Both the position numbers and the translations under genes were made by a program. The notes beneath the pieces were generated by a model. It saw only the letters and a program-made list of their open reading frames with translations. It was not told where the DNA came from and ran no database searches. Shown one piece after another: positions 8,041 through 15,525 of a stretch of DNA of 32,030 bases (the first letter of the stretch is position 1; every line of letters starts with the position of its first letter). Origin of the DNA: Pseudolabrys sp. (lineage in GTDB: Bacteria > Pseudomonadota > Alphaproteobacteria > Rhizobiales > Xanthobacteraceae); the NCBI GenBank assembly GCA_019635575.1, contig JAHBZF010000030.1:1-32030 (forward strand). Reading direction: 5' to 3'.

Positions 8041-8056
8041 TAGGTAGTCCTACCGA
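8041..8056. promoter_or_regulatory. Imperfect inverted repeat TAGGTA-N4-TACCGA upstream of the GlcG/HbpS-like gene
   Basis: The 16-bp sequence TAGGTAGTCCTACCGA overlaps the stop codon of the response regulator gene. Its minus-strand reading, TCGGTAGGACTACCTA, matches 14 of 16 positions of the repeat at 10350-10365 upstream of the sensor kinase gene. It is a candidate binding site of the neighbouring NarL/FixJ-type response regulator. Confidence 0.5.
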
Positions 8057-8646
8057 GAGGGTGCGTCCATCAAGGCCAGCCGCACCTGCTCGGCGACCGA
8101 ACTGGTGCCGAGCTTTTCGGCGATATTGGCCCGGTGGGCGTCAATGGTTCGCGCCGAGAGATCGAGCGCCGCGGCGATTTCCTTGCTGGCCCAGCCGCGC
8201 GCCACCATGTCGAGCACCTCGCGCTCGCGCTCGGTCAGGGTGCCAAGCAAGGCTCGGGCGTCGCGCCGTTCCAGCCAGGTGTCGAGGCTGGCGAAGGCTT
8301 GATGGAGCGCTTCCACCAGCACTTCGCCATCGACGGGCTTGGTCAGGAAATCCTGGATGCCGGCCTTGAAGGCGCGGCGGCAGGCGGCGACGTCGCCATG
8401 GCCGGTGATCATGATGGTCGGCCAGGTGATGCCGCGTTCGGCGAGTTTCTGGTGCAGTTGCAGCCCGGAAACGAGCGGCATGCGCAGGTCCATCACCAGG
8501 CAGCCGGGCTTGCTCTCGTCCACATGGGCGAGGAACACCGCCGGATCGCCGAAGGTCTCGACGCCGATGCCGTAGGTACCGAGCAACAAGGCCAGTGCTT
8601 CGCGTACCGCCTCGTCGTCATCGATCAGGTAGACGCGATGGGTCAC
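8050..8646 (-). CDS. Two-component response regulator, FixJ/NarL-type output
   Basis: GTG 8646 overlaps the kinase stop codon (GTGA), giving a 198-residue product. The receiver domain (1-118) has the acidic pocket D9-D11, phosphoacceptor D53 (LVMDLRMP), T81 and K103 (LTKP). A LuxR-type helix-turn-helix follows (135-192): LTEREREVLDMVARGWASKEIAAALDLS and RTIDAHRANIAEKLG. The length and receiver-HTH layout are those of the FixJ/TodT group. Phosphorylation by the kinase encoded just upstream should drive dimerisation and binding to inverted repeats; two matching candidates lie at 8041-8056 and 10350-10365. The longer open frame upstream lies within the kinase gene and has no family similarity. 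Confidence 0.94.
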   Translation of the reverse strand: MTHRVYLIDDDEAVREALALLLGTYGIGVETFGDPAVFLAHVDESKPGCLVMDLRMPLVSGLQLHQKLAERGITWPTIMITGHGDVAACRRAFKAGIQDFLTKPVDGEVLVEALHQAFASLDTWLERRDARALLGTLTEREREVLDMVARGWASKEIAAALDLSARTIDAHRANIAEKLGTSSVAEQVRLALMDAPSR

Positions 8647-10217
8647 TGGGCGGCCTCGCTCTGGGGCTCGATCAGCGGCAGCGAGATGATGAAGCGCGCG
8701 CCGCCGCCCGCCGGATTGTCGGCCTCGATGCGGCCGTCGACGCGCTCCACCAGCGTGGCGCACAGCGAGAGGCCAAGCCCCATGCCGTCCGATTTGGTGG
8801 TGACGAACGGCGTGAACAGTCTGGGCAGCAAGTCCGGCGCGATGCCGGGACCGTTGTCGCTGACGACGATCCGTGCTTCGCCTGCTTGCATGCCCGTGGC
8901 GATGGTGATGACGCCATTCTCGCCGGTCGCGTCCGCCGCGTTCCGGATCAGGTTGTGCAGCACCTGCTCGGTCTCGATCGCATCGACCAGCGCATGCGGC
9001 GCCGGCTCGCCGGGTTGCAGCGCCAGCGTGACGCCGCGGCGTTCCAGATCGGCGTGCGTCAGCGCCACCGCCTCGGTGACGATGGTGTTGAGATTGTGGA
9101 GGATGCGCTGCGGCGTCTTGTTGGAGGCGTAGTCCCGCATCCGCCGCAGCATTTCGCCGGCACGTTTGGCCTCGCGCACGTTGAGCGACAGTGTGTCGGA
9201 AATCAGCGACAGGTTCGGCTGATCCGCCTGCGCGAGACGCAGTGCCGCCTGGCTGCGGCTGAGCAACGCGGTCAGCGGCTGCGTCAGCTCATGGGCGATG
9301 CCGGAGGCCAGTTCGCCCATGCTGTTGACCCGCGAGGCATGGGCGAGCCGCGTTTCGCGCTCTTTGATCGCAAGGCGGGCTTCCGCCGCGCGCGCCTGCT
9401 GCTGCGAGCGGGTAACGGCCGCGCGCTGCCGCAGCGCGAACACCAATGCCACGCAGAGCAAGGCCGCTATCAGCGCGAAGCCGAGGAACTGGCGCGGCGG
9501 GATCAGCGCCGCGAGCGGCAGGGTCCGATCAAGCTGCAACAGCAACTGCTGCCCGTCGCCGTCGATGACCTTCTCGAAATGCGGCGCGGCGAGCCACGGT
9601 ACGCCGGCGCCGGAGGTCGGATCGGCTGATTGCTCGAACAGAGTCTGCCCGTGCAGGCTGAGTTTGAGATGGGCGAAGGTCGGGCGTTCTTCCGGCTCGA
9701 GCAGTTGAGCTGGATCGATCAGCAGCACGACCGCGAGGGGGGAATTGCCCGGCGCGCGTTTGGCCAGCAGATAATGCTTGTCGTCGGCGGGATAGATGAA
9801 CGAGCGGCCGCGCGGCTGCGCGGCGATTTCTCCGAGCCGCGGCACGAGATCGATCCCGCCCGTGTCCGGTACGGCAACGACGGTCTGCGCCGAAGGTGTG
9901 GCAGACGATCCTTCCAGGGCGATCAGCGCGATCCAGACGATGCGCGGGTAGAAACGGGTGATGCTCTCCATCACCTGCCGCGCCGCGCCGGGCGGCGCCG
10001 GCTCGCTGCCGCTCGACAGCGCGATCAGGCTGGTCAGGTGTGCGTCGTGCTGTGCCACGCGCTGCGAGATCAGCCGGTGCAGCGTGCGCCCGGTCACTTC
10101 CAGTTCGTCGGCCAGCCGCTGCCGTGCGGTGTAAACGGAGGCAAATGCGAACACGGCGAGCGCGGCGAGCCAGAGGATGGTGCCGAGCAGGCGGGGTTTG
10201 GAGAGCAGGTGGGTCAC
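8643..10217 (-). CDS. Membrane sensor histidine kinase (FixL/DctB-like core)
   Basis: From GTG 10217 the product has 524 residues. Two membrane segments (about 10-29 and 244-262) enclose a periplasmic sensor region of roughly 210 residues with no recognised fold. A coiled linker (265-295) leads to the dimerisation/phosphotransfer domain with H309 (GIAHELTQPL) and the ATPase domain: N-box HNLIRNAADA (421-430), G1 box DNGPGIA (454-460), F box LFTPFVTTK and G2 box MGLGL. The HELxQPL motif is typical of FixL/DctB-like kinases of Proteobacteria. It is coupled to the response regulator by a GTGA overlap. The start is uncertain because no strong Shine-Dalgarno sequence precedes GTG 10217 and the frame continues 29 codons upstream. 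Confidence 0.92.
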   Translation of the reverse strand: MTHLLSKPRLLGTILWLAALAVFAFASVYTARQRLADELEVTGRTLHRLISQRVAQHDAHLTSLIALSSGSEPAPPGAARQVMESITRFYPRIVWIALIALEGSSATPSAQTVVAVPDTGGIDLVPRLGEIAAQPRGRSFIYPADDKHYLLAKRAPGNSPLAVVLLIDPAQLLEPEERPTFAHLKLSLHGQTLFEQSADPTSGAGVPWLAAPHFEKVIDGDGQQLLLQLDRTLPLAALIPPRQFLGFALIAALLCVALVFALRQRAAVTRSQQQARAAEARLAIKERETRLAHASRVNSMGELASGIAHELTQPLTALLSRSQAALRLAQADQPNLSLISDTLSLNVREAKRAGEMLRRMRDYASNKTPQRILHNLNTIVTEAVALTHADLERRGVTLALQPGEPAPHALVDAIETEQVLHNLIRNAADATGENGVITIATGMQAGEARIVVSDNGPGIAPDLLPRLFTPFVTTKSDGMGLGLSLCATLVERVDGRIEADNPAGGGARFIISLPLIEPQSEAAQ

Positions 10218-10349
10218 GAGGATGCCGGGGCGGTGAGGCTTGTCCGAATATAACGAAGCGTAGCCCGGCGCGCATCTCGGATTGAGGCGGCGTGGGGCGG
10301 CCACGGTCTGCCGCTCATTCCCGTTAAAACGGAAATCTCGTCTTGGCTA

Positions 10350-10365
10350 TCGGTAGGATTACCGA
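10350..10365. promoter_or_regulatory. Inverted repeat TCGGTA-N4-TACCGA upstream of the kinase/regulator operon
   Basis: TCGGTAGGATTACCGA has perfect 6-bp arms around GGAT and lies 133 bp before the kinase start. It matches 14 of 16 positions of the minus-strand reading of 8041-8056. Autoregulation of the two-component operon through this site is a reasonable inference. Confidence 0.5.
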
Positions 10366-10414
10366 CGGCGCGGTGTCCCGTCGTGACGATGGATGGCGTT
10401 ATCGTCTTATGGAA

Positions 10415-10563
10415 GCCTCATGGTGAGGAGCATCGCGCTAGCGATGCGTCTCGAACCATGGGCGGGTGCGGCGCCGTGGCCGCCTCGCCCTTCGAGACGC
10501 GCCGGAGCCTGTCATTGGGCCGCGCTTTGCGCGCACCCGTTGGGCGCTCTTCAGGATGCGGTG
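10415..10563. repeat. Extragenic palindromic repeat of Bradyrhizobium/Rhodopseudomonas type
   Basis: CATGGT (10419-10424) and ACCATG (10455-10460) frame an inner perfect stem GCATCGC/GCGATGC (10430-10436, 10441-10447). A related block with CCTTCGAGACGCGCC follows and ends in CTCTTCAGGATGCGG. This layout (TGGTGAGGAGC, CGTCTCGAACCATG, CCTTCGAGACGC) is one I recall from intergenic regions of Bradyrhizobium and relatives, and it supports an alphaproteobacterial origin of the right part. Confidence 0.65.
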
Positions 10564-10600
10564 AAAGACAGAGCGAAGCTCGTCTCTCTTCTCCGGGCGC

Positions 10601-11374
10601 TTACTTCCCGGACCAGTGTACGAAACTCTTTTCGATCATCAGGAACAGGATGTTGAGCCCGTAGCCGAGCGCGCCGGCGGCGAAGATCGCCGCATACATG
10701 TCCGGCATGTCGAACAGTTGCTGCGCCTCGAACACGCGGAAGCCGAGCCCGTCGACCGAACCGATGAACATTTCCGCGACGACGACGATGACCAGCGCGA
10801 GCGACACGCCGTTGCGCAGGCCGACGAAGGTCTGCGGCAGCGACTCCATCAGGATCACGTCCTTCATCACCCGCCAGCGCGAGGCGCCCATCACCCGCGC
10901 GGCGAGGATGCGGGTCTTGCGTGCGTTCATCACGCCGTAGGCGACGTTGAACAGGATGACCAGCGCCGCGCCAAACGAGGCGACGTAGATCTTGGTGGCG
11001 TTGCCGACGCCGAAGATCACCAGAAACAGCGGGAACAGCGCGGAGGCCGGCGTCGAGCGGAAGAAATCGACGACGAACTCGACCGAGCGATAGATCCGCT
11101 CGCTGGAGCCGAGCACGATGCCGAGCGGAATGGCGATGATGCCGGCGACCGCGGTCGCGGCAAAGGTGCGGATCACCGTCTGCCAGAAGTCGTAGAGCAG
11201 GCGGCCGCCGGTAAAGCCATTCCACAGCGCCTTGAGCGCCGCATGCGGCGGCGGCAGCAGCACGGGATCGACGATCCGCGACCAGTAGCCGATGTACCAG
11301 ATGGCGATCAGGCCGAAGACGCCGACCAGTGGCAGCAGCCGATCCGAGGACGCGAAACGGACGATGCGATTCAT
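10601..11374 (-). CDS. ABC transporter permease of the barbiturase-linked importer
   Basis: The 257-residue product is an SsuC/TauC-type inner-membrane permease with about six hydrophobic segments. The first is LLPLVGVFGLIAIWYIGYW; LPPPHAALKAL and the EAA-like loop ILAARVMGASRWRVMKDVILMESLPQ (read in segments) are family features. Its start overlaps the ATPase gene by 4 bp (ATGA), so it is the last gene of the operon barbiturase-family enzyme, binding protein, ATPase, permease. No direct evidence names the cargo; the enzyme gene at the head of the operon suggests a cyclic ureide or a related nitrogen compound. Confidence 0.93.
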   Translation of the reverse strand: MNRIVRFASSDRLLPLVGVFGLIAIWYIGYWSRIVDPVLLPPPHAALKALWNGFTGGRLLYDFWQTVIRTFAATAVAGIIAIPLGIVLGSSERIYRSVEFVVDFFRSTPASALFPLFLVIFGVGNATKIYVASFGAALVILFNVAYGVMNARKTRILAARVMGASRWRVMKDVILMESLPQTFVGLRNGVSLALVIVVVAEMFIGSVDGLGFRVFEAQQLFDMPDMYAAIFAAGALGYGLNILFLMIEKSFVHWSGK

Positions 11375-12186
11375 GATTTGCGCACCTCGCGCTGGAACGT
11401 TTCGAGGCAGCGCCCCTTGAGTTCGACGAAATCGGGATCGGACAGTGTGGAGGGGTGGCGCGGCCGCGCCATCGGCACCAGCGGGAAGTCGGCGATCTTG
11501 GCCGGGCGGCGCGACAGCAGCAGCACATAGTCGGCGAGATAGACGGCTTCTTCGAGGTCGTGCGACACCAGCACCATGGTGGTGCCGGTTTCCTCGAACA
11601 CGCGCTGCAGCTGGTCGCGCATGAACAGGGTCATTTCGTAGTCGAGCGCGGAGAACGGTTCGTCGAGAAACAGCACCTCCGGCTCTACCACCAGCGCGCG
11701 CATGATCGAGACGAGCTGCTGCTGGCCGCCGGACATTTCGTAGGGGTAACGGGTCAGGTCGATCTTGACGCCGAGCCGTTCAACCAGCGCATTGACGCGC
11801 TCCTTGGCTTGCTTTGCCGGCACTTTGCGCAAGGTCAGCGCATATTCGACATTGGCGAAGGCCGTCATCCACGGGAACAGCGCTTCGCGATAATTCTGGA
11901 ACACGTAGCCGATGCGGGTCTGCGCCAGCGTCTTGCCGCCGAACAGCACCTCGCCCCTGTCGACCGGGATCAGGCCGGCAATCAGGTTGATCAGGGTCGA
12001 TTTCCCGCAGCCGTTCGGTCCGAACACGGACGTGAAACGGCCGCGGGGGATATCGAGGTTGAAGTTGTCGTAAATGACGACGCCCTGAAACGTCTTCGAC
12101 AGCCCGCGCACCGTGATGTGCGGGGTCGGCGCGTCATCGGGTCCGTAGAGGGTCCGATACTGGCCGACTGAAGCATGCGCATTCAT
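11371..12186 (-). CDS. ABC transporter ATPase of the barbiturase-linked importer
   Basis: ATG 12186 is chosen because AGGAAG stands 5 nt upstream; an ATG eight codons earlier lacks one. The 271-residue product shows Walker A FGPNGCGKST, Q-loop FQNYREALFPWM, signature MSGGQQQLVSIMRAL, Walker B VLFLDEPFSALD and the H-loop LVSHDLEEAV. It belongs to the nitrate/sulfonate/taurine ATPase group. In the signature the usual QRxxIARA is replaced by QQQLVSIMRA, a small deviation. It is co-transcribed with a binding protein gene (46 bp upstream) and overlaps the permease gene by 4 bp. Confidence 0.94.
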   Translation of the reverse strand: MNAHASVGQYRTLYGPDDAPTPHITVRGLSKTFQGVVIYDNFNLDIPRGRFTSVFGPNGCGKSTLINLIAGLIPVDRGEVLFGGKTLAQTRIGYVFQNYREALFPWMTAFANVEYALTLRKVPAKQAKERVNALVERLGVKIDLTRYPYEMSGGQQQLVSIMRALVVEPEVLFLDEPFSALDYEMTLFMRDQLQRVFEETGTTMVLVSHDLEEAVYLADYVLLLSRRPAKIADFPLVPMARPRHPSTLSDPDFVELKGRCLETFQREVRKS

Positions 12187-12231
12187 GGAAGCTTCCTGCG
12201 TTGACGTCACGGGTGGCGTCCTGTCGTTTTT

Positions 12232-13212
12232 CTAGAACTTCTGCAGGTATTTCGAGACATCGACCTTTTCCGGCAGCACGCCGGTCTTGGTCGAGAAGTC
12301 GATGAATTTCTGGAAGTCGGCGACATCCTTCTGGGTGAGGTCGCTGACCATGACGAATTTGACCAGCGGCACGGTGTCGACGATGTCGTCCGGCGTCAGC
12401 GTGTTCTTGAGCAGATATTTGCGCGCTTCCGCCGGATGCTCGTTGATGAACTTCACCGCCTGCGCCCAGCCGGCCGTGAAGCGCTTGGCGACCTCCGGTC
12501 GCGACTTCACGAAGTCGGTGGTGATCGCGCAGCCGCCGACCCAGGCATTGGCATTGGGATCGCCGAGCACATGGCGCGCGATCACGCCGGCCTCGAACGT
12601 GGTGGCGACGCCGAGTTTCTTCATCATCGTCGCATTGGGCTCGAGCGTGTAGCCGGCGTCGAAGGTGCCGGCCTTCATGGCGTTGACGTGCTGGCCCATG
12701 TCGAGCTGGTCGAGCTGGAATTCGCCTTCCTTGAGGCCGGACGCGAGCAGCGCGGCGCGCGCCATGCTGACATTGGCCGGGCCGGGGGCGGACATGATCT
12801 TCTTGCCCTTGAGGTCGGCCAGCGACTTGATTTCGAGGCCCTTGCGGACGACGAACTGTTCCATCTCGTATTTGGCGTTCTGGCTGTTGACCGAGATGTA
12901 CATGGCGACGCCGGGCTTCTTGAGATTGGCGTTCATGCCTTCGATCGTCACCAGCACCGACGCGGCGTCGATCTGATTGCCGATCATCGCCGCGACGTTG
13001 GGCGGGCCGCCGATCAGCCGGGTGGATTCGATCTCGATGTTCTGATCCTTGAAGAAGCCCTTCTCGATGCCGACGAACAGCGGCAGCGACGAGGACACCG
13101 GGAACACGCCGACCCGGACCTTATCCAGGGCATGGGCCGGACTGCTCAATGCAAAACCCGCGACCGCGGCCGCGAGCAGGAGGGCCGATTGACGGAAACG
13201 AGACAGCAGCAT
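12232..13212 (-). CDS. Periplasmic substrate-binding protein, SsuA/NrtA-like
   Basis: From ATG 13212 (GGGGGAA upstream) the 326-residue product starts with a signal peptide (MLLSRFRQSALLLAAAVAGFALSSPAHA in segments, cleavage near residue 28). The mature protein begins LDKVRVGVFPVSSSLPLFVGIEKGFF, typical of NMT1/SsuA-like binding proteins, and continues with LADLKGKKIMSAPGPANVSMARAAL and GTFDAGYTLEPNAT, the second-lobe ligand region. It should deliver ligand to the permease and ATPase encoded downstream. It follows the barbiturase-family gene after a 92-bp gap in the same operon. Homologues bind nitrate, sulfonates, thiamine precursors or other small molecules, so the ligand cannot be read from sequence. 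Confidence 0.93.
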   Translation of the reverse strand: MLLSRFRQSALLLAAAVAGFALSSPAHALDKVRVGVFPVSSSLPLFVGIEKGFFKDQNIEIESTRLIGGPPNVAAMIGNQIDAASVLVTIEGMNANLKKPGVAMYISVNSQNAKYEMEQFVVRKGLEIKSLADLKGKKIMSAPGPANVSMARAALLASGLKEGEFQLDQLDMGQHVNAMKAGTFDAGYTLEPNATMMKKLGVATTFEAGVIARHVLGDPNANAWVGGCAITTDFVKSRPEVAKRFTAGWAQAVKFINEHPAEARKYLLKNTLTPDDIVDTVPLVKFVMVSDLTQKDVADFQKFIDFSTKTGVLPEKVDVSKYLQKF

Positions 13213-13304
13213 CTGGTAGTTCCCCCTGGTTGTGCGGGCCGTCGTTGGCCGCGGCCCGCATTGAGTATGCACCATTTCACGGTGCGAGGTTCAGTCAGGC
13301 GATC

Positions 13305-14399
13305 TCACTCACCCGCGTCGATGATAGCAATAACCGGGCCACCGCCGTGCGGTCCCTGGTGCATGGCGTCGACCGAGACGAACACCGCCGGGTCGCCGAT
13401 CGCCGCCGCCGCGACACCGCCCACCGCCGCCTTGGAATGGCGATGGTGATGCACATCGGAATCGTCGAGCATGATCTGCCGCCGCCCGCGCAGCTTCGCG
13501 CGGTGGTCCGCCTCGCACTTCATGAAGCAGTTGACCAGCTTGCCGTTGAGATCGCTGGCGCGCGGACGCTCCGGCAGCGACAAGCCCGCATCGCGGATCG
13601 CGTCGTAGATGCCGTCGATGTCCAGCGCGTCCTTCATCACGCTATGACCGATCTTGTAGCGCCCGCCGGCGCCCGCCTTGTTGCCGAGCAGCACGATCTG
13701 CGCGCAGTCGAGCTCCACGCCCGACGAGCACGACGCCACCGAGGAATACAGGTCGAGATTGCGGCAGATCTCCTCCGCCTTCGGCATCGAAATCTCGCCG
13801 AGCGCGACGGCGATGCCGAGGCCGGTGGTGCCGTTCGACACGCCCATCGATTCATGCACCTCGCAGAACACGTCGTGGCCGCGCGACTTCGCATCGTGGA
13901 TCGTGTCGATGGTCAGCAGCGGCGTCTTGGTCTGGACGTAGTGCACGTCCTTCGGATCGGTGATGCCGGCGTCCTTCATGGCGCGGCGCACGCCTTCCGC
14001 CACCTTCTCCACCATCGCCGGACGGCCGATGTCTTCCGGCAGGATCTGCGGGCTCAGCGCCGTGCCGAGCACCAGCCGCGGCGCATTCCCGCTGGCCTTC
14101 TTCTTCGTGCGCGCGAACACCGTCGCGTGCGGGGTGATCACGCCGTCGCAGCCGCCCGACCACACCATCGGCACCTGGCGGATGTCTTCCTCGCTGCGCG
14201 TGCCGTGCTTGGCCAGCACCGCGCGGAACGCCTGGTCGGCGAGAATGCGGGTGAAATCGTTGACGCCGCCGTTGCCTTCCGTTTTGCCGATAACGGCCAC
14301 CACCTCGTCCGCCGCGAACTGGCCCGCGCGGATGCACGCCTCCAACCCGGAAGCGTCGGCAACACTCTTGATCTCAACCTTGGCGACTTCGATGGTCAT
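13305..14399 (-). CDS. Cyanuric acid hydrolase/barbiturase-family ring-opening amidohydrolase
   Basis: From ATG 14399 the product has 364 residues, the normal length of this small family, which opens cyanuric acid (AtzD/TrzD) or barbiturate (barbiturase). The three-fold repeat layout is visible with a Ser-Lys pair in each unit: K39 ([13 protein letters not shown]) with S81 (MVWSGGCDG), K158 (QTKTPLL) with S225/S226 (SCSSGVEL), and K294 (FMKCEAD) with S342 ([10 protein letters not shown]). [10 protein letters not shown] (346-355) is the family signature. All pairs are present, so the enzyme should be active. It heads an operon with a complete ABC importer. A 36-bp element shared with the neighbouring hyuA promoter lies 100 bp upstream. 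Cyanurate or barbiturate specificity cannot be decided here. Confidence 0.93.
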   Translation of the reverse strand: MTIEVAKVEIKSVADASGLEACIRAGQFAADEVVAVIGKTEGNGGVNDFTRILADQAFRAVLAKHGTRSEEDIRQVPMVWSGGCDGVITPHATVFARTKKKASGNAPRLVLGTALSPQILPEDIGRPAMVEKVAEGVRRAMKDAGITDPKDVHYVQTKTPLLTIDTIHDAKSRGHDVFCEVHESMGVSNGTTGLGIAVALGEISMPKAEEICRNLDLYSSVASCSSGVELDCAQIVLLGNKAGAGGRYKIGHSVMKDALDIDGIYDAIRDAGLSLPERPRASDLNGKLVNCFMKCEADHRAKLRGRRQIMLDDSDVHHHRHSKAAVGGVAAAAIGDPAVFVSVDAMHQGPHGGGPVIAIIDAGE

Positions 14400-14743
14400 T
14401 CCAGCGTCTTTCCTGCTTCGCCGGCCGCCCGGCCCAACCTCTGTGAGGCCGGTCGGCTGCCGCCATTGATTGCGCAAGTGTCAAAGCGGGTGACGCTGCT
14501 GTCCAACACGGTTTGAAGATAGAGTAATCGGAAATTCCGATAGTCCTCTGCCGGTCACGCATGGCTCGCGACCGCGTCCTTTCTGATGCAATGCAGCATA
14601 TGGCGCGATCTTCATCGCTTCGCTCAATCTTCGCCCAATTCCTGGGCGGTGCCCCGATATCTCCGTTGCAGATCGCAGGCGGATGGGGGCGCAAGTGCGA
14701 GCGAGCCCGGTTTTGGCGGGCGATGCGCCGCAGCGTCGGAAGG
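14400..14743. other. Regulatory region upstream of the barbiturase-family operon
   Basis: This 344-bp stretch separates the GST stop from the start of the barbiturase-family gene. It carries the shared 36-bp element (14499-14534) and the perfect palindrome ATCGGAA-A-TTCCGAT (14528-14542). Between 14545 and 14743 no supported gene or hairpin with a T-run was found; small open frames there have no coding character. Confidence 0.6.
14499..14534 (-). promoter_or_regulatory. Copy A of a 36-bp element shared with the hyuA promoter (probable LysR site)
   Basis: Without gaps, 27 of 36 positions match 19543-19578. Identical blocks on the minus strand are TTTCCGAT, CTATC, CAAA and TGTTGGACAG in the same order and spacing. 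The TTTCCGAT block is part of the palindrome ATCGGAA-A-TTCCGAT (14528-14542), a T-N11-A-like LysR box. It lies 100 bp upstream of the barbiturase-family start codon in the same orientation as copy B relative to hyuA. Confidence 0.7.
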
Positions 14744-15496
14744 CTATGACACCGGCGCGGCCAGCGGCGCCGGGATCCGCTGATGCGATTTCGGAATGGC
14801 TGCCTGATAGCCGGGCCGCGCCTTGATGCGGGCGATCCAGCCGGCCAGTGCCGGTTTGTCGTCCCACAGGCCGGCGAAGTTGAGTTCCTCGAGGCGATCG
14901 ACGAATGGCGCGATGGCGATGTCGGCGAGGGAGAAGTCCGCGCCGCCGAACCAGTCATGGTCTTGCAGCCGCCGCTCCATGCGGTCGATGGAGCGGGTGA
15001 AGATGGTTCGCGCCGCCGCAACGGCATCGAGATCGGGCGGACCGTCGGTCAGCGCCTTGCGGAGAAATTCGGCCTTCTGCGGCGTCGGCGCGTGCGCGAT
15101 CCGTTCCTCGACCAGCGCGCGCGGCAGCCGCGCGAAGGATTGCCGCAGCATCAGCTGATAGGTCGGTCCCTTCACCGACGGGTGCAGCACATCGTCCTCG
15201 AACTTGACCCAGACGCGCGCATCGGCGCGTGCCGCGGGGTCGCGCGGCAGCAGCGCCGGGCCGGGCAATACCTCGTCGAGATATTCGTTGATGATCGTCG
15301 ACTCGACGATCACACGCTCATCGTGCACCAGCGTCGGCACGACGCCGTTCGGATTGAGTGCGAGATAATCGGGCGTCAATTGCTCCATCTCCTGGAGATT
15401 GACGATCCGGCTTTCCCACGCGGCGCCTTTCTCCGCGAGGCAGAAGCGCACCTTGATGCAGCAGAACGCGTCCCAGTCGTGATACAGCGTCAGCAT
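14744..15496 (-). CDS. Glutathione S-transferase family protein
   Basis: The 250-residue product has an N-terminal thioredoxin-like domain (MLTLYHDWDAFCCIKVRFCLAEKG in segments, then LNPNGVVPTLVHDE with the cis-Pro VPT and VIVESTIINEYLDE with the glutathione-contacting ES) and a helical C-terminal domain (FGGADFSLADIAIAPF, the usual N-capping box). C12/C13 occupy the place where some bacterial GSTs have a catalytic Ser or Cys. Its ATG is 29 bp after the hyuB stop, so it is the third gene of the hyuA-hyuB operon. A role in detoxifying or isomerising a pathway intermediate is possible, but nothing in the sequence proves it. Confidence 0.9.
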   Translation of the reverse strand: MLTLYHDWDAFCCIKVRFCLAEKGAAWESRIVNLQEMEQLTPDYLALNPNGVVPTLVHDERVIVESTIINEYLDEVLPGPALLPRDPAARADARVWVKFEDDVLHPSVKGPTYQLMLRQSFARLPRALVEERIAHAPTPQKAEFLRKALTDGPPDLDAVAAARTIFTRSIDRMERRLQDHDWFGGADFSLADIAIAPFVDRLEELNFAGLWDDKPALAGWIARIKARPGYQAAIPKSHQRIPAPLAAPVS

Positions 15497-15525
15497 GAGG
15501 GCGCGTCCTGCGTTGTCGGTCAGTT

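Larger units (their letters stand above)
10218..10600. other. Non-coding stretch between the kinase gene and the ABC permease gene
   Basis: About 380 bp without a supported gene. It contains the 5' region of the kinase operon, the inverted repeat at 10350-10365 and an extragenic palindromic repeat from about 10415 to 10563. Short open frames here (for example 10383-10664) follow the palindromes and have no ribosome-binding context, so they were not called. No classic terminator was seen for the permease operon that ends at 10601. Confidence 0.6.
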
